From NCBI RefSeq assembly GCF_024609805.1, contig NZ_JANFVR010000012.1:1-35990 (forward strand): a DNA stretch of 35,990 bases, written 5' to 3'. The notes beneath the pieces were generated by a model that did not search any database, was not told where the DNA came from, and worked only from the letters and a program-made list of their open reading frames with translations. The translations under genes were made by a program, and so were the position numbers. This document shows, piece by piece, positions 19,343 to 28,113 of this stretch. How positions within the stretch are numbered: position 1 is the stretch's first letter; each line of letters begins with the position of its first letter. This stretch comes from Tahibacter caeni. GTDB taxonomy: Bacteria; Pseudomonadota; Gammaproteobacteria; Xanthomonadales; Rhodanobacteraceae.

Positions 19343-19879
19343 TCAACCGCGCTGCTGCGCCTGATACGCCGCGATCCGCGGCAGCAGCGCGGCACGGCGC
19401 GCGAGACTTTCGGGGCGCCAGACCCGCTCGCGCTCGTAGTATTCGGCGAACGCCGGCGCATCCGGCGGCAGCACGACCCAGGGCTGCTTCGACGCGGTGA
19501 AGATGTGCACGTCCGGCGGCAGCGCATCGGGATCGTCCAGGGTGCCGACGCGCACGAAGCGCATGAGCGGGCCGTTGCCGGCGTAATGGCTCCAGACCGC
19601 GACGCGGCAGTCCGGGCAGCGTGCGATCAGCTGGCCGCGGCCGCTCGCCGACGGCGTCAGGACGAGCTCGGGTTCGTCGCCGGGAATTTCGACGCGATCC
19701 GACTCGATCATCGCGTTCAGCGCGAAGGAGGCGCCGCTCTCGCGCTGGCACCAGCGGCAATGGCAGCAGTGCACGATCAGCGGCGCCGCGGTCAGCCGGT
19801 AGCGGATGCGGCGGCAGTCGCAGCCGCCTTCACGCGGCACCGCGGCGTCGGCCGGAGCCGGACTCGTTTCGTCGGCCAC
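19343..19879 (-). CDS. GFA / CENP-V family zinc protein
   Basis: 178 aa. Zinc-binding cysteine sets of the glutathione-dependent formaldehyde-activating (GFA) fold are visible: Cys20/Cys22 (GGCDCRRIRY), Cys38, 39, 41 and 44 (HCCHCRWCQRESGA) and Cys88/Cys91 (RCPDC). Family members bind two zinc ions; few have a proven reaction, so formaldehyde scavenging is not assumed. The start is GTG at 19879 with GGAG 7-10 bases upstream, 13 bases after the stop of the VOC gene, so the two are probably one operon. Confidence 0.85.
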   Translation of the reverse strand: MADETSPAPADAAVPREGGCDCRRIRYRLTAAPLIVHCCHCRWCQRESGASFALNAMIESDRVEIPGDEPELVLTPSASGRGQLIARCPDCRVAVWSHYAGNGPLMRFVRVGTLDDPDALPPDVHIFTASKQPWVVLPPDAPAFAEYYERERVWRPESLARRAALLPRIAAYQAQQRG

Positions 19880-19892
19880 GGTCGCGCTCCGC

Positions 19893-20282
19893 CTACATCA
19901 ACGGCTGCGCGAGATGGATCAGGTTGCCGCAGGTGTCCTCGAACTTCGCGAGGATCACCGGGCCCATGTTCTGCGGTTCGCCATGGAACACGACGCCGCG
20001 TTCCTTGAGCTGCGCGTATTCGGCGGCGACGTCGCGCGACATGAATGCCGTCGCCGGAATGCCGGCCTCGAACAGCGCCTTCTGGTAGACCTTCGCCGGC
20101 GGAAACGCCATCGGCTCCAGCACGAGCTCGACGCCGTCGACGCCGTCGGGCGACACCACGGTCAGCCAGCGGTACTCGCCCATCGGAATGTCCGCATGCG
20201 GCTTGAAGCCGAGCACGCGCGTGTAGAAATCCAGTGCCTTGTCCTGGTCCTCGACGAAGATGCTGCTGAGCTTGATCTGCAT
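19893..20282 (-). CDS. VOC (glyoxalase/bleomycin-resistance fold) family protein
   Basis: 129 aa. It begins MQIKLSSIFVEDQDKALDFYTRVLGFK, the classic first beta-alpha-beta unit of a vicinal oxygen chelate domain, and ends with the second unit (FEDTCGNLIHLAQPL) carrying a Gly-Asn-Leu-Ile motif. Typical of small single-domain VOC proteins annotated as glyoxalase-like; the substrate is unknown. The ATG at 20282 is chosen because the protein then starts at the domain boundary; the longer frame upstream adds unrelated sequence. Confidence 0.83.
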   Translation of the reverse strand: MQIKLSSIFVEDQDKALDFYTRVLGFKPHADIPMGEYRWLTVVSPDGVDGVELVLEPMAFPPAKVYQKALFEAGIPATAFMSRDVAAEYAQLKERGVVFHGEPQNMGPVILAKFEDTCGNLIHLAQPLM

Positions 20283-20616
20283 GGCCGGCTCGTTGCGGAC
20301 GACAGGCCTGCAACGATAGCGAAGCGACGTTACGGCCGGAAGCGGCGGCGCAGCAAAATCGACCGACTCGCGACGCAGACAGCGCTCGGCGTCGATAGTC
20401 GGAGTTGCTATCGCCGTCGAAGCCTTGCAGAACGCTCGCAACGCACCGCGACAAGCCGAACGGCATGAGAACCGCCGGGCGATCGTGGCGCGGAAGCTCA
20501 CGGCGGGCGTGGCCCACCGCTATAGTCGTCGTCGACGAGGCTGCGCAAGCTGACGGCTCGGGCAGGCCGTTCGACCCGCAGGTGCAGCGCGCCAATCCCC
20601 ACGTCGCCCGTCGTTG
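20283..20616. other. Gene-free stretch between queF and the VOC gene
   Basis: No convincing gene. Apart from an inverted repeat CGATAG-N9-CTATCG at 20393-20413, nothing stands out. A promoter for the VOC-GFA pair should lie here, but no strong hexamer pair is visible. Confidence 0.45.
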
Positions 20617-21444
20617 TTACTGCCTAGCCCCGCGCGGATTTCCGGGCAACTCGGCGGCCTCGCTGCTGCGGAAGGGATTGATGTCGAGGCCGCCGCGGCG
20701 CGTGTAGCGCGCATAGACGGCGAGATAGTGCGGCGCGCAGCGTTCTTGCAGGTCACACCAGATGCGCTCGACGCATTGCTCGTGGAAATCGCTGTGGCGG
20801 CGGAACGAAACGAGATAGCGCAGCAGGCCGGCGCGATCGAGGCGCGGGCCACGGTAGCGGATCTGCAGGCTGGCCCAGTCGGGCTGCCCGGTGACCGGAC
20901 AGTTGGACTTGAGCAGGTGCGACACCAGGGTTTCCTCGACGACGGTGGTCGCGTCGGCCTGCAGGTAGTCCGGCCGCGGCGCGTCGTAGTCGGCGATGTC
21001 GACGTCGATGCCGTCCAGGCACTCGCCGTCGAGTTCGCGCAGCGCTTCGTGCGCGAAGTCCGCGGCGGCCTGCAGGCGCACGCCGACGGCGGCGCCCGCT
21101 GCGGCGGACAGATCCGTACGCAGCCGCTGCATGACCGCATCGGCACCGTCGAGCCGCGTCTGCGCGAAGGTGTTCAGATACAGCTTGAACGACTTGGATT
21201 CGATGATGTTCGGCGAGGTCGCCGGCACGCGGAACTCGGCGATCGCGACGACGGGTTTGCCGCGCGGATCGAGCCAGGACAGCTCGTAGGCGTTCCAGAT
21301 GTCGACGCCATGGAACGGCAATGCGCCGCTCAGGCCGAGCTCGGCGCGCTTGGCCGCGCGCGGAATCGGGAACAGCAGCGACGCGTCGTATTCGTCGCGA
21401 TACGCGACGGACTTGCCCAGCAGGGAGTGTTCGGCGGAAGTCAT
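20617..21444 (-). CDS. queF: NADPH-dependent 7-cyano-7-deazaguanine reductase (type II QueF)
   Basis: 275 aa, the long two-domain form. It reduces preQ0 to preQ1 in queuosine synthesis. The QueF motif ESKSFK is at 82-87; the catalytic Cys182 is in [11 protein letters not shown] with Asp189, and His221/Glu222 are in [12 protein letters not shown]. The ATG at 21444 is preceded by TACACT ending exactly 6 bases upstream, with no Shine-Dalgarno, so the mRNA is probably leaderless. It stands alone, divergent from the serine-hydrolase lipoprotein gene. Confidence 0.95.
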   Translation of the reverse strand: MTSAEHSLLGKSVAYRDEYDASLLFPIPRAAKRAELGLSGALPFHGVDIWNAYELSWLDPRGKPVVAIAEFRVPATSPNIIESKSFKLYLNTFAQTRLDGADAVMQRLRTDLSAAAGAAVGVRLQAAADFAHEALRELDGECLDGIDVDIADYDAPRPDYLQADATTVVEETLVSHLLKSNCPVTGQPDWASLQIRYRGPRLDRAGLLRYLVSFRRHSDFHEQCVERIWCDLQERCAPHYLAVYARYTRRGGLDINPFRSSEAAELPGNPRGARQ

Positions 21445-21450
21445 GCGTGC

Positions 21451-21456
21451 AGTGTA
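21451..21456 (-). promoter_or_regulatory. -10 element of a probably leaderless queF mRNA
   Basis: TACACT on the minus strand, followed by 6 bases and then the queF ATG. Transcription normally starts 6-7 bases after the -10, i.e. on the A of the ATG. No clear -35 is visible. Confidence 0.5.
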
Positions 21457-21558
21457 GCGGCTTGCATCGCGACGGTCCCGGCATGACTTCCGCCAGCGGC
21501 TTAAACCCGCGGCGTCGCGCGAGCATCCGAGCAGTGTCCCGTCCCGGAGCGCCGTCCG

Positions 21559-22797
21559 ATGCGCCTGCCATTCGCCGCCGTCCTGCTGCTTTCGCTGTGC
21601 GCCTGCGCCGGAACTCCGACTAAGACCCTGCGGCGCGCCGACGCCCGCACGCTCGACGTGCGGCAGCTCGACGCCAGAGTCGCCGAGCTCATGCAGGCGG
21701 CGCAGGTGCCCGGGCTCGCGCTCGCGGTGATCGCCGATGGCGAGGTCGCCTACCTGAAGGCCTACGGCCTGCGCGATCGCGAGCAAGACCTGCCGCTGCA
21801 GACCGACACGGTCATGTACGGCGCCTCGCTGACGAAGGCCATGTTCGCCTGGCTCGTCATGCAGCTCGTCGACGAGGGCAAGCTCGATCTCGACCGGTCC
21901 ATCGCCGCGTACCTTCCGAAGCCGCTGCCCGACTACGAGAAGTACGCCGACCTCGCCGGCGACGAACGCTGGCGCCGGCTGACGCCGCGCATGCTGCTGA
22001 GCCATACGAGCGGCTTTCCGAATTTCCGCTTCTTCCTGCCCGACGGCCGCTACGACGAGCACGGCAAGCTCGCCTTCGCGTTCGATCCCGGCACGCGCTA
22101 TGCGTATTCCGGCGAAGGCATCAACCTGCTGCAGTTCGTCATCGAGCAGGGGCTCGGCCTGGATCTCGCCCAGTTGCTGCAGCAGCGCGTCTACGACCGC
22201 TACGGCATGCGCCGCAGCAGCATGACCTGGCGCGAGGATTTCGCCGGCAACGTCGCGATCGGCTACGACAAGGCCGGCAAGCCGCTCGGTCATCGCCAGC
22301 GTCGCGGCGTGCGCGCCGCCGGTTCCATGGACACGACGCCGGCCGACTTTGCGTCGTTTCTCGCCGCGGTCGTGCGCGGCGACGGTCTCTCGGCCGCGGC
22401 GCGCACGGAACTGCTGCGCGCGCAGGTCCGCATCGATTCCAAGCGCCAGTTCCCGACCCTCGCGCCCGAGACCGGCGACGACAATCGCGCGATCGACCTC
22501 GCCTATGCGCTGGGCTGGGGCCGCTACGTCTCGCCGTATGGCGTGGTCAATTTCAAGGAGGGTTCCGACGAGGGCTGGAACAACTATTCGGCCTTCATCG
22601 GCGAGCGCAGGCTCGGCCTGCTGATCATGAGCAACAGCGACAACGCGCGCGGCATCTTCAAGTACCTCAACGACGCCGTGCTCGGCGACACCTGCATGCC
22701 GTGGTTCTGGGAAACCTACATTCCGTACGACCGGCCCGATCTCGCGACACCTACCGCGCTGCAGGCGCCGCATCCGGCCTGCGGGCCGGTGCGCTGA
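21559..22797 (+). CDS. Serine hydrolase, class C beta-lactamase fold, probable lipoprotein
   Basis: 412 aa. Ser90 and Lys93 form the SxxK motif ([11 protein letters not shown]) and Tyr183 the YxN-type motif (YAYSGEG, here Y-S-G). These define the beta-lactamase/DD-peptidase/esterase EstB superfamily; true beta-lactamase activity cannot be assumed. A lipobox-like LCAC at 13-16 with Cys16 follows a hydrophobic signal, suggesting a lipid-anchored envelope protein. GGAG lies about 9 bases before the ATG. The C-terminal region has four Trp residues ([16 protein letters not shown]). It ends 7 bases from the convergent thioesterase stop. Confidence 0.85.
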   Translation: MRLPFAAVLLLSLCACAGTPTKTLRRADARTLDVRQLDARVAELMQAAQVPGLALAVIADGEVAYLKAYGLRDREQDLPLQTDTVMYGASLTKAMFAWLVMQLVDEGKLDLDRSIAAYLPKPLPDYEKYADLAGDERWRRLTPRMLLSHTSGFPNFRFFLPDGRYDEHGKLAFAFDPGTRYAYSGEGINLLQFVIEQGLGLDLAQLLQQRVYDRYGMRRSSMTWREDFAGNVAIGYDKAGKPLGHRQRRGVRAAGSMDTTPADFASFLAAVVRGDGLSAAARTELLRAQVRIDSKRQFPTLAPETGDDNRAIDLAYALGWGRYVSPYGVVNFKEGSDEGWNNYSAFIGERRLGLLIMSNSDNARGIFKYLNDAVLGDTCMPWFWETYIPYDRPDLATPTALQAPHPACGPVR

Positions 22798-22804
22798 AGC
22801 GGCA

Positions 22805-23215
22805 TCACGGCGCCGGCGCAGCCAGCGGCACGACGGCGGTCGGCGTGCCGTGCGCATCGAGCGCGATCATCGTGAAGCGGCCGCGCGTGCACAGGCGCGC
22901 GTCGCCGCTGAGCGGATCCTCGGCGATCAGGTCGACCTCGACCTGCATCGAGCTGCGTCCGGTCGCGACGATCCGCGCGACGAGCTCGACGAGCTGGCCC
23001 TGCCGCACGGGCTGGCGGAAATCCACCTGCTCTGAGCGCGCCGTCACGACCGTGCGCCGCGCATAGCGCGTCGCGACGACGAACGCGGCCTTGTCCATCC
23101 AGGCCAAGGCCTGGCCGCCGAACAGGGTGCCGAGGTGGTTGGTGTGATCGGGAAACACGATCTCGATCAGCCGCGCTTCGGTCGCCGTGCCGGCGGGCGC
23201 AGAGACTGCAGTCAT
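22805..23215 (-). CDS. Acyl-CoA thioesterase, hotdog fold (YciA/ACOT type)
   Basis: 136 aa, a single hotdog domain. The N-terminal motif [21 protein letters not shown] contains the catalytic acidic/asparagine region of the YciA-BACH group, which hydrolyses acyl-CoA thioesters. It starts 10 bases after the nrdB stop, with GAGG in the gap, so it probably rides on the nrdAB transcript. Why a thioesterase would follow ribonucleotide reductase is not evident. Confidence 0.87.
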   Translation of the reverse strand: MTAVSAPAGTATEARLIEIVFPDHTNHLGTLFGGQALAWMDKAAFVVATRYARRTVVTARSEQVDFRQPVRQGQLVELVARIVATGRSSMQVEVDLIAEDPLSGDARLCTRGRFTMIALDAHGTPTAVVPLAAPAP

Positions 23216-23225
23216 GCGGCCGTCC

Positions 23226-24266
23226 TCAGAACGCCGCGTCGAACGTGACTTCGCCTTCGACGGCGACCTGGTACGCCGACACGCGGCGCTCGAAGAAGTT
23301 GGTCAGCTCCTGCACGTCCTGCAGATCCATGAACGCGAACGGATTGCGCGCGTGGTAGCGCTTGGCCAGGCCGAGCTGCACGAGGCGCTGGTCGGCCACG
23401 TACTCCAGATACTGGCGCATGTCCTTCAGCGACAGGCCGGCGACGCCGCCCGACAGCACGTCCTCGGCGAACTGCTGCTCGCAGGCGATGGCCTCGTCGA
23501 GCATCTGCGCGATGTCGGCCTGCAGCGATTCGTCGAACAGCTCGGGCTCTTCCTCGCGCGCGACGCGGATGACCTCGAACGCGAACGCCATGTGGCCCGA
23601 CTCGTCGCGGAACACCCAGTTCGTGCCGGCCGCGAGACCGTGCAGCAGGCCGCGCGAACGCAGGTAATAGACGTAGGCGAACGCGGCGAAGAAGAACAGG
23701 CCTTCGATGCAGGCGGCGAAGCAGATCAGGTTCAGCAGGAACTGGCGCCGCTGCGCGCGCGTCTCGATGCGGCCGAGCTGCTGGATCGAATCCATCCACT
23801 TGAAGCAGAACTCGGCCTTGTGGCGTATGGCCGGAATGTTCTCGACCGCGGCGAAGGCCTTGGCGCGCGCCTCGGGCTCGGGCAGGTAGGTGTCGAGCAG
23901 GGTCAGGTAGAACTGCACGTGCAGCGCTTCCTCGTACAGCTGGCGCGACAGGTACATGCGCGCCTCGGGCGCGTTGATGTGCTTGTACAGGTTCAGCACG
24001 AGGTTGTTCGCGACGATGGAGTCGCCGGTCGCGAAGAACGCCACGAGACGCTCGATCAGATGCCGCTCGGCCGGACCGAACTTGTGGCGCAGATCGTTGA
24101 CGTCGAGCGAGAAGTCGACTTCCTCGACGGTCCAGGTATTGCGGATCGCGTCGCGATACATGTCGTAGAAACGCGGATAGCGCATCGGACGCAGGGTCAG
24201 GTTGAAGCCTGCGTCGAGCAGGCGCGGCGTGGTGCTGGAATCGATGTCGGGCGGAACTGCAGTCAT
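23226..24266 (-). CDS. nrdB: Ribonucleotide reductase class Ia, beta subunit
   Basis: 346 aa. It houses the di-iron centre and tyrosyl radical that start reduction in the alpha subunit. By alignment to E. coli spacing the ligands are Asp82, Glu113, His116, Glu188, Glu222 and His225, and the radical Tyr120 lies four residues after His116 (EEALHVQFY). All are present, so an active class Ia beta subunit is expected. It follows nrdA after 131 bases that contain a perfect hairpin. Confidence 0.94.
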   Translation of the reverse strand: MTAVPPDIDSSTTPRLLDAGFNLTLRPMRYPRFYDMYRDAIRNTWTVEEVDFSLDVNDLRHKFGPAERHLIERLVAFFATGDSIVANNLVLNLYKHINAPEARMYLSRQLYEEALHVQFYLTLLDTYLPEPEARAKAFAAVENIPAIRHKAEFCFKWMDSIQQLGRIETRAQRRQFLLNLICFAACIEGLFFFAAFAYVYYLRSRGLLHGLAAGTNWVFRDESGHMAFAFEVIRVAREEEPELFDESLQADIAQMLDEAIACEQQFAEDVLSGGVAGLSLKDMRQYLEYVADQRLVQLGLAKRYHARNPFAFMDLQDVQELTNFFERRVSAYQVAVEGEVTFDAAF

Positions 24267-24337
24267 GGCGGTGTACCGGTGGGGCAGCGCTCGCGCGCTG
24301 GCAGTGAAATCTCTGTCGAGGAAGGATCGCGTCGCTA

Positions 24338-24363
24338 ATGCCCTCCCCGAGAAGGGAGGGCAT
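24338..24363. repeat. Perfect hairpin between nrdA and nrdB
   Basis: ATGCCCTCCC (24338-24347) and GGGAGGGCAT (24354-24363) pair perfectly around a 6-base loop. No T-run follows on the minus strand, so it is more likely an RNA-stabilising or REP-like element in the intercistronic region than a full terminator. It may set the NrdA:NrdB ratio. It resembles the inner stem at 7990-8009. Confidence 0.6.
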
Positions 24364-24397
24364 GAAACGAAGGCTCGTCGTCGCACAGCGCTTCGAC

Positions 24398-26854
24398 TTA
24401 CTGACACGCCTCGCAATACTCCGGATTCTCGAGCGAACAGAACACGGCCGCTTCGGCCTGCTGCTGCGTGATCGCCGGCGCGGCCGGCGCCGGTGCGGCC
24501 GCCGTCGCGGCGACCGTGGTCTTCGCGATCTTCGTGGCCGGGCGCGAGCGCAGGTAGTAGGTCGTCTTCAGGCCGGCCTTCCAGGCGTACATGTACATCG
24601 ACGAGAGCTGGCCGATGTTCGGGCTTTCCATGAACAGGTTCAGCGAGGCCGACTGGTCGATGTAGGCGCCGCGCGCGGCCATCATGTCGATCAGCGAACG
24701 CATCGGGATCTCCCAGGCCGTGCGGTAGATCTGGCGCAGCCGCTCGGGGATCTCGGCGATGCCCTGCACCGAGCCTTCGGCGAGTTTGATGCGGTCGCGC
24801 ATCTCCGGCGTCCACTGGCCGAGCTGCTTGAGCTCCTCGACGAGGTACTTGTTGACCTGCAGGAAGTCGCCCGACAAGGTCTCGCGCTTGAACAGGTTCG
24901 ACACCATCGGCTCGATGCATTCGTAGCAGCCGGCGATCGACGCGATCGTCGCGGTCGGCGCGATCGCGATCAGCAGCGAATTGCGCAGGCCGCCGCGCTT
25001 GATGTTCTCGCGCAGCGCGTCCCAGCGCGCCGTGTCGCCGGGGGTCACGCCCCAGGCGTCGAACTGCAGCTCGCCCTGGGCCGCGCGCGTGTCGGCGAAC
25101 GACGGATGCGCGCCGCGCTCCAGCGCGATCTCGTGCGAGGCCAGCAGCGCCTGATAGTAGATCTCCTCGGCGATGCGCGCCGACAGCTCGCGCGCCTCGG
25201 CCGAATCGAAGGCCAGGCGCAGCTTGAAGAACACGTCCTGCAGGCCCATGACACCGAGTCCGACCGGACGCCACTTCAGGTTGGAACTGCGCGTGGATTC
25301 GATCGGGTAGTAGTTCAGGTCGATCACGCGGTCGAGCTGGCGCACGGCCACGCGCACGGTTTCGGCGAGCTTGACGAAGTCGAAGCCGTCGGCGTTCATG
25401 TGCTGGCCGAGGTTGATCGAGCCGAGGTTGCAGACGGCCGTCTCGCCCTGCGAGCTGACCTCGATGATCTCGGTGCACAGGTTCGAGAGGTGGACGACGT
25501 TGCCGTCCTTCGCGGTCTGGTTGCAGGCGCGGTTGGACTTGTCCTTGAACGTCATCCAGCCGTTGCCGGTCTGCGCGAGCGTGCGCATCATGCGCGCGTA
25601 GAGATCGCGCGCCTTGACCTGTTTGACCGCGAGCCCCGCGGCTTCGGCCTGCTCGTAGGCGGTTTCGAACGCGCTGCCCCAGCGGTCGACGAGATGCGGC
25701 ACGGCCTTGGGATCGAACAGCGACCACTGCGCGTCGGCCTCGACGCGGCGCATGAAGAGATCCGGAATCCAGTTCGCGAGATTGAGATTGTGCGTGCGGC
25801 GCGCCTCGTCGCCGGTGTTGTCGCGCAGCTCGAGGAATTCCTCGACGTCCGCATGCCAGGGTTCGAGATAGACGCAGGCCGCGCCCTTGCGCTTGCCGCC
25901 CTGGTTCACGGCCGAGACCGACGCGTCGAGCGTCTTGAGCCACGGCACGATGCCGTTGGAAAGGCCATTGGTCGACTTGATCAGCGAGCCGCGCGCGCGG
26001 ACGCGCGTATAGGCCAGGCCGATGCCGCCGGAGAACTTGGACAGCATCGCGACGTCGGCATAGCGCTTGTAGATCGACTCCAGCGAATCGTCGGGGGAAT
26101 CGAGCAGGAAGCACGACGACAGCTGCTCGTGCGTCGTGCCCGAGTTGAACAGGGTCGGCGAGCTCGGCAGGTAGTCGAGGCTGCCCATCAGGCGATACAG
26201 CTCCAGCGCCTCGGCGACGTCCTCGCACAGCGCGCAGGCGATGCGCAGGAAGAACTGCTGCGGCGTCTCGATGACCTTGCGCGTCTTCGGATGGCGCAGC
26301 AGGTAGCGGTCATAGACCGTGCGCAGGCCGAAGTAGTCGAAGCGGCGGTCGAGCTCGACGTCGAGCGCGGCATTGAGCTTGCGCGCGTTGGCCTGCACGA
26401 AGTTCAGCAGGCGCTCGTTGATCAGGCCGAGCTCGTGGCCGCGCGCGACCGACTGCGAGAACGCGTGGATTTCCTGGCCGGCGACTTCCTTGGCGATGTA
26501 GTCGCTGAGCAGGCGCGCGGCGAGGCGGCCGTATTCGGGTTCTTCGGCCGTCAGCATCGCGGCCGTGCGGATCGACAGCTCGTCGAGCTCGCGCGTCGTC
26601 GCGCCGTCGTAGAGGCCGGAGATCGTGCGCGTGGCCACGCGCATCGGATCGGTGGAATACAGGCCTTCGGCCGCGCGCGTGACGGCGCGCACGATCTTGT
26701 TCAGATCGACCGGCTCGCGCTTGCCGTTGCGCTTGGTCACGGCCATCACGCCGCTGGAATGCGGCGGCGTCAGCGCGAACTGCGGCGCGCGCGCGTCGGC
26801 CTGGGCTGCGGCCGTGCGAGCGGCGGCGGCGGTTTCGTGTTCGGTGGTGCTCAT
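24398..26854 (-). CDS. nrdA: Ribonucleotide reductase class Ia, alpha subunit
   Basis: 818 aa, longer than E. coli NrdA (about 760) through an N-terminal extension of about 35 residues and an Ala/Pro-rich linker near the C-terminus. An ATP-cone (MAVTKRNGKREPVDLNKIVRAV onward) precedes the catalytic barrel, so dATP inhibition is possible. Active-site motifs include SCFLLDSPDDS, HLSNLCTEI, CNLGSINL and PTATIASIAGCYECIEP. Redox-active cysteines end the protein (Cys806, Cys814, Cys817 in CSLENPEYCEACQ). GGAGGGAG precedes the ATG at 26854. A cobalamin riboswitch lies in its roughly 400-base leader and NrdR-box-like sites overlap its promoter. Confidence 0.95.
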   Translation of the reverse strand: MSTTEHETAAAARTAAAQADARAPQFALTPPHSSGVMAVTKRNGKREPVDLNKIVRAVTRAAEGLYSTDPMRVATRTISGLYDGATTRELDELSIRTAAMLTAEEPEYGRLAARLLSDYIAKEVAGQEIHAFSQSVARGHELGLINERLLNFVQANARKLNAALDVELDRRFDYFGLRTVYDRYLLRHPKTRKVIETPQQFFLRIACALCEDVAEALELYRLMGSLDYLPSSPTLFNSGTTHEQLSSCFLLDSPDDSLESIYKRYADVAMLSKFSGGIGLAYTRVRARGSLIKSTNGLSNGIVPWLKTLDASVSAVNQGGKRKGAACVYLEPWHADVEEFLELRDNTGDEARRTHNLNLANWIPDLFMRRVEADAQWSLFDPKAVPHLVDRWGSAFETAYEQAEAAGLAVKQVKARDLYARMMRTLAQTGNGWMTFKDKSNRACNQTAKDGNVVHLSNLCTEIIEVSSQGETAVCNLGSINLGQHMNADGFDFVKLAETVRVAVRQLDRVIDLNYYPIESTRSSNLKWRPVGLGVMGLQDVFFKLRLAFDSAEARELSARIAEEIYYQALLASHEIALERGAHPSFADTRAAQGELQFDAWGVTPGDTARWDALRENIKRGGLRNSLLIAIAPTATIASIAGCYECIEPMVSNLFKRETLSGDFLQVNKYLVEELKQLGQWTPEMRDRIKLAEGSVQGIAEIPERLRQIYRTAWEIPMRSLIDMMAARGAYIDQSASLNLFMESPNIGQLSSMYMYAWKAGLKTTYYLRSRPATKIAKTTVAATAAAPAPAAPAITQQQAEAAVFCSLENPEYCEACQ

Positions 26855-27077
26855 GGTCTCCCTCCGGTGCGAGTGGGGCACGGCGCCGCCCGGTCCCGGG
26901 GACGGCAAAACGAAGGGACGGCGACGCCGCGGTCCAGGCCGCGGACGAAGCCACGCCCCCTCGGGCGTGCGGAGTGCGAAGTCAGAGTCGGGCGCCGCGC
27001 CGGCCATCGGCCGGCAGCGCAACGCGACCCGTCTCCCCGCGGAGCTCCTGGCCGTTACCGCGCGGTGTGCGACGCGC
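26855..27077 (-). other. nrdA leader downstream of the riboswitch
   Basis: Untranslated part of the nrdA mRNA between the aptamer and the start codon. It is very GC-rich and contains GCCGGCC-GAT-GGCCGGC, a strong hairpin that could belong to the expression platform. No T-run follows, so translational or Rho-dependent control is as likely as intrinsic termination. The nrdA frame is open through here but has shadow composition. Confidence 0.5.
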
Positions 27078-27258
27078 GGCTGTCGGCAGGTATTCGGGCT
27101 TGCGGACGCGGCTGCGGGACTCCGCAACCTCCTAGTGACCGTCGCTTCCCAGCCGGGCAGGCCAGTGCTGATGACGGCGTTCGTTTCCGCTTACCGCTGC
27201 GGGGCAGCTCCGGAGTTGCACCGGATTCCCGTTTAATCCCGGCCGTGACCGGGAACCG
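27078..27258 (-). ncRNA. Cobalamin (B12) riboswitch upstream of nrdA
   Basis: On the minus strand the core runs in order: GGGAATCCGGTG, AACTCCGGAGCTGCCCCGC, GCGGTAAGCGG, then CCACTGG-like/GGGAAG segments, and the B12 box AGCCCGAATACCTGCCGAC at 27100-27082. These are the conserved blocks of the adenosylcobalamin element. Adenosylcobalamin binding normally lowers expression of the downstream gene. B12 elements are known in front of B12-independent isozymes such as NrdAB and MetE, which predicts a B12-dependent class II reductase elsewhere in the genome. Confidence 0.92.
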
Positions 27259-27263
27259 ACGAA

Positions 27264-27312
27264 ACACAAGATATAGAGGTTGACAACGAAGGGTCAACAC
27301 AACTGGATGTGA
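27264..27312 (-). promoter_or_regulatory. nrdA promoter with two NrdR-box-like sites
   Basis: -35 TTGACC (27297-27292), 16-base spacer, -10 TATATC (27275-27270). CCTCTATATCTTGTGT (27279-27264) matches the palindromic NrdR box ACACTATATCTTGTGT at 14 of 16 positions and covers the -10. A weaker second box, TCACATCCAGTTGTGT (27312-27297), keeps the outer half-sites and touches the -35. The 17-base gap is close to the 15-16 bases usual for NrdR box pairs. Binding is predicted, not shown. Confidence 0.78.
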
Positions 27313-27433
27313 ACTATGGCCGAGTACCGGAATTTGCAACCCATCTCCGGAAAGGCCCGCAAAGCCAGGCGCGATGCGGTTCTCGGGGCAGGACGGCCGC
27401 CGCTCGGGCACCCGCCGCAGGGGCGGCGCACGG

Positions 27434-27991
27434 TCAGGTCCGCCGGAGCCAGCGCCGGAAACGACGAATGACCGACATCGCCATCGCCGCAAGCCGCCGC
27501 ATCAGGACGCCCGCCACCAGGGCGATCGTCGCCGGCACGGTCCACTGGCCGATACGCCGCCAGGACCATGCCGGCTGCGTCACGGACCGGTCCCAGCCGC
27601 CGCTCGTCGCATCGTCCGCGTTGCCATGGATGCGGTCGCGGCCGGCGGAATGCAGCTCGAATGCGCGGCCGCCGTCCACTTGCCGATAGGCGAAACGACT
27701 GCCCCAGGGGTCGACGAGCTGCGACGGCCGCTGCGGCGCGGTGAAACAGTCACGGTTGCGCGGGTCGCCGGACAACTCGTCGAGCTGATCTGGCAGGCGG
27801 CCGCAGTCGCGCCGGAAGCCTTCGATGGCGCTTTCGAGCCGCGCCGCCTGGGCCTTCGCGGCCCAATAGCGGCCGCGCTCCAGGTCACAACCGCCGAGGC
27901 TCGCGATGAACCCTCCGATCAACGCCGCGAGCAGCAGCAACGCGACGAGCGTTTCGAGGTGGCGGCCGAGGCGGCTGGTCGGTGAAGACAT
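27434..27991 (-). CDS. Membrane protein with GspG-like (pseudopilin) core domain, paralog 1
   Basis: 185 aa. A membrane helix at about 14-34 is followed by a helix and core resembling the C-terminal domain of type II secretion major pseudopilins: AIEGFRRDCGRLPDQLDEL, DPWGSRFAYR (94-103), FELHSAGRDR and GNADD (123-127). Unlike pseudopilins it has a second hydrophobic segment (about 151-172) and an Arg-rich tail, and the N-terminus (SRLGRHLETLVALLLL) only loosely resembles a prepilin peptidase site, with Glu displaced by one. GGGAG precedes the ATG. It lies 122 bases downstream of its paralog. No other secretion genes are near. Confidence 0.72.
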   Translation of the reverse strand: MSSPTSRLGRHLETLVALLLLAALIGGFIASLGGCDLERGRYWAAKAQAARLESAIEGFRRDCGRLPDQLDELSGDPRNRDCFTAPQRPSQLVDPWGSRFAYRQVDGGRAFELHSAGRDRIHGNADDATSGGWDRSVTQPAWSWRRIGQWTVPATIALVAGVLMRRLAAMAMSVIRRFRRWLRRT

Positions 27992-28113
27992 GAGGCGACT
28001 CCCGCGCGCAGGTGCACGGCGCCGGTACGCCGAGGGGGAAAAACGACGACGAACGAATTACCGTGAAGCGGCGGTCATTCGATCGGCGGGCCAGCGACCG
28101 GTTCCGCCGGCGT

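Noticed and set aside
24338-27283. 981-codon plus-strand ORF opposite nrdA
   Set aside because: Antisense shadow; no domain or ribosome site, and nrdA on the minus strand is unambiguous.
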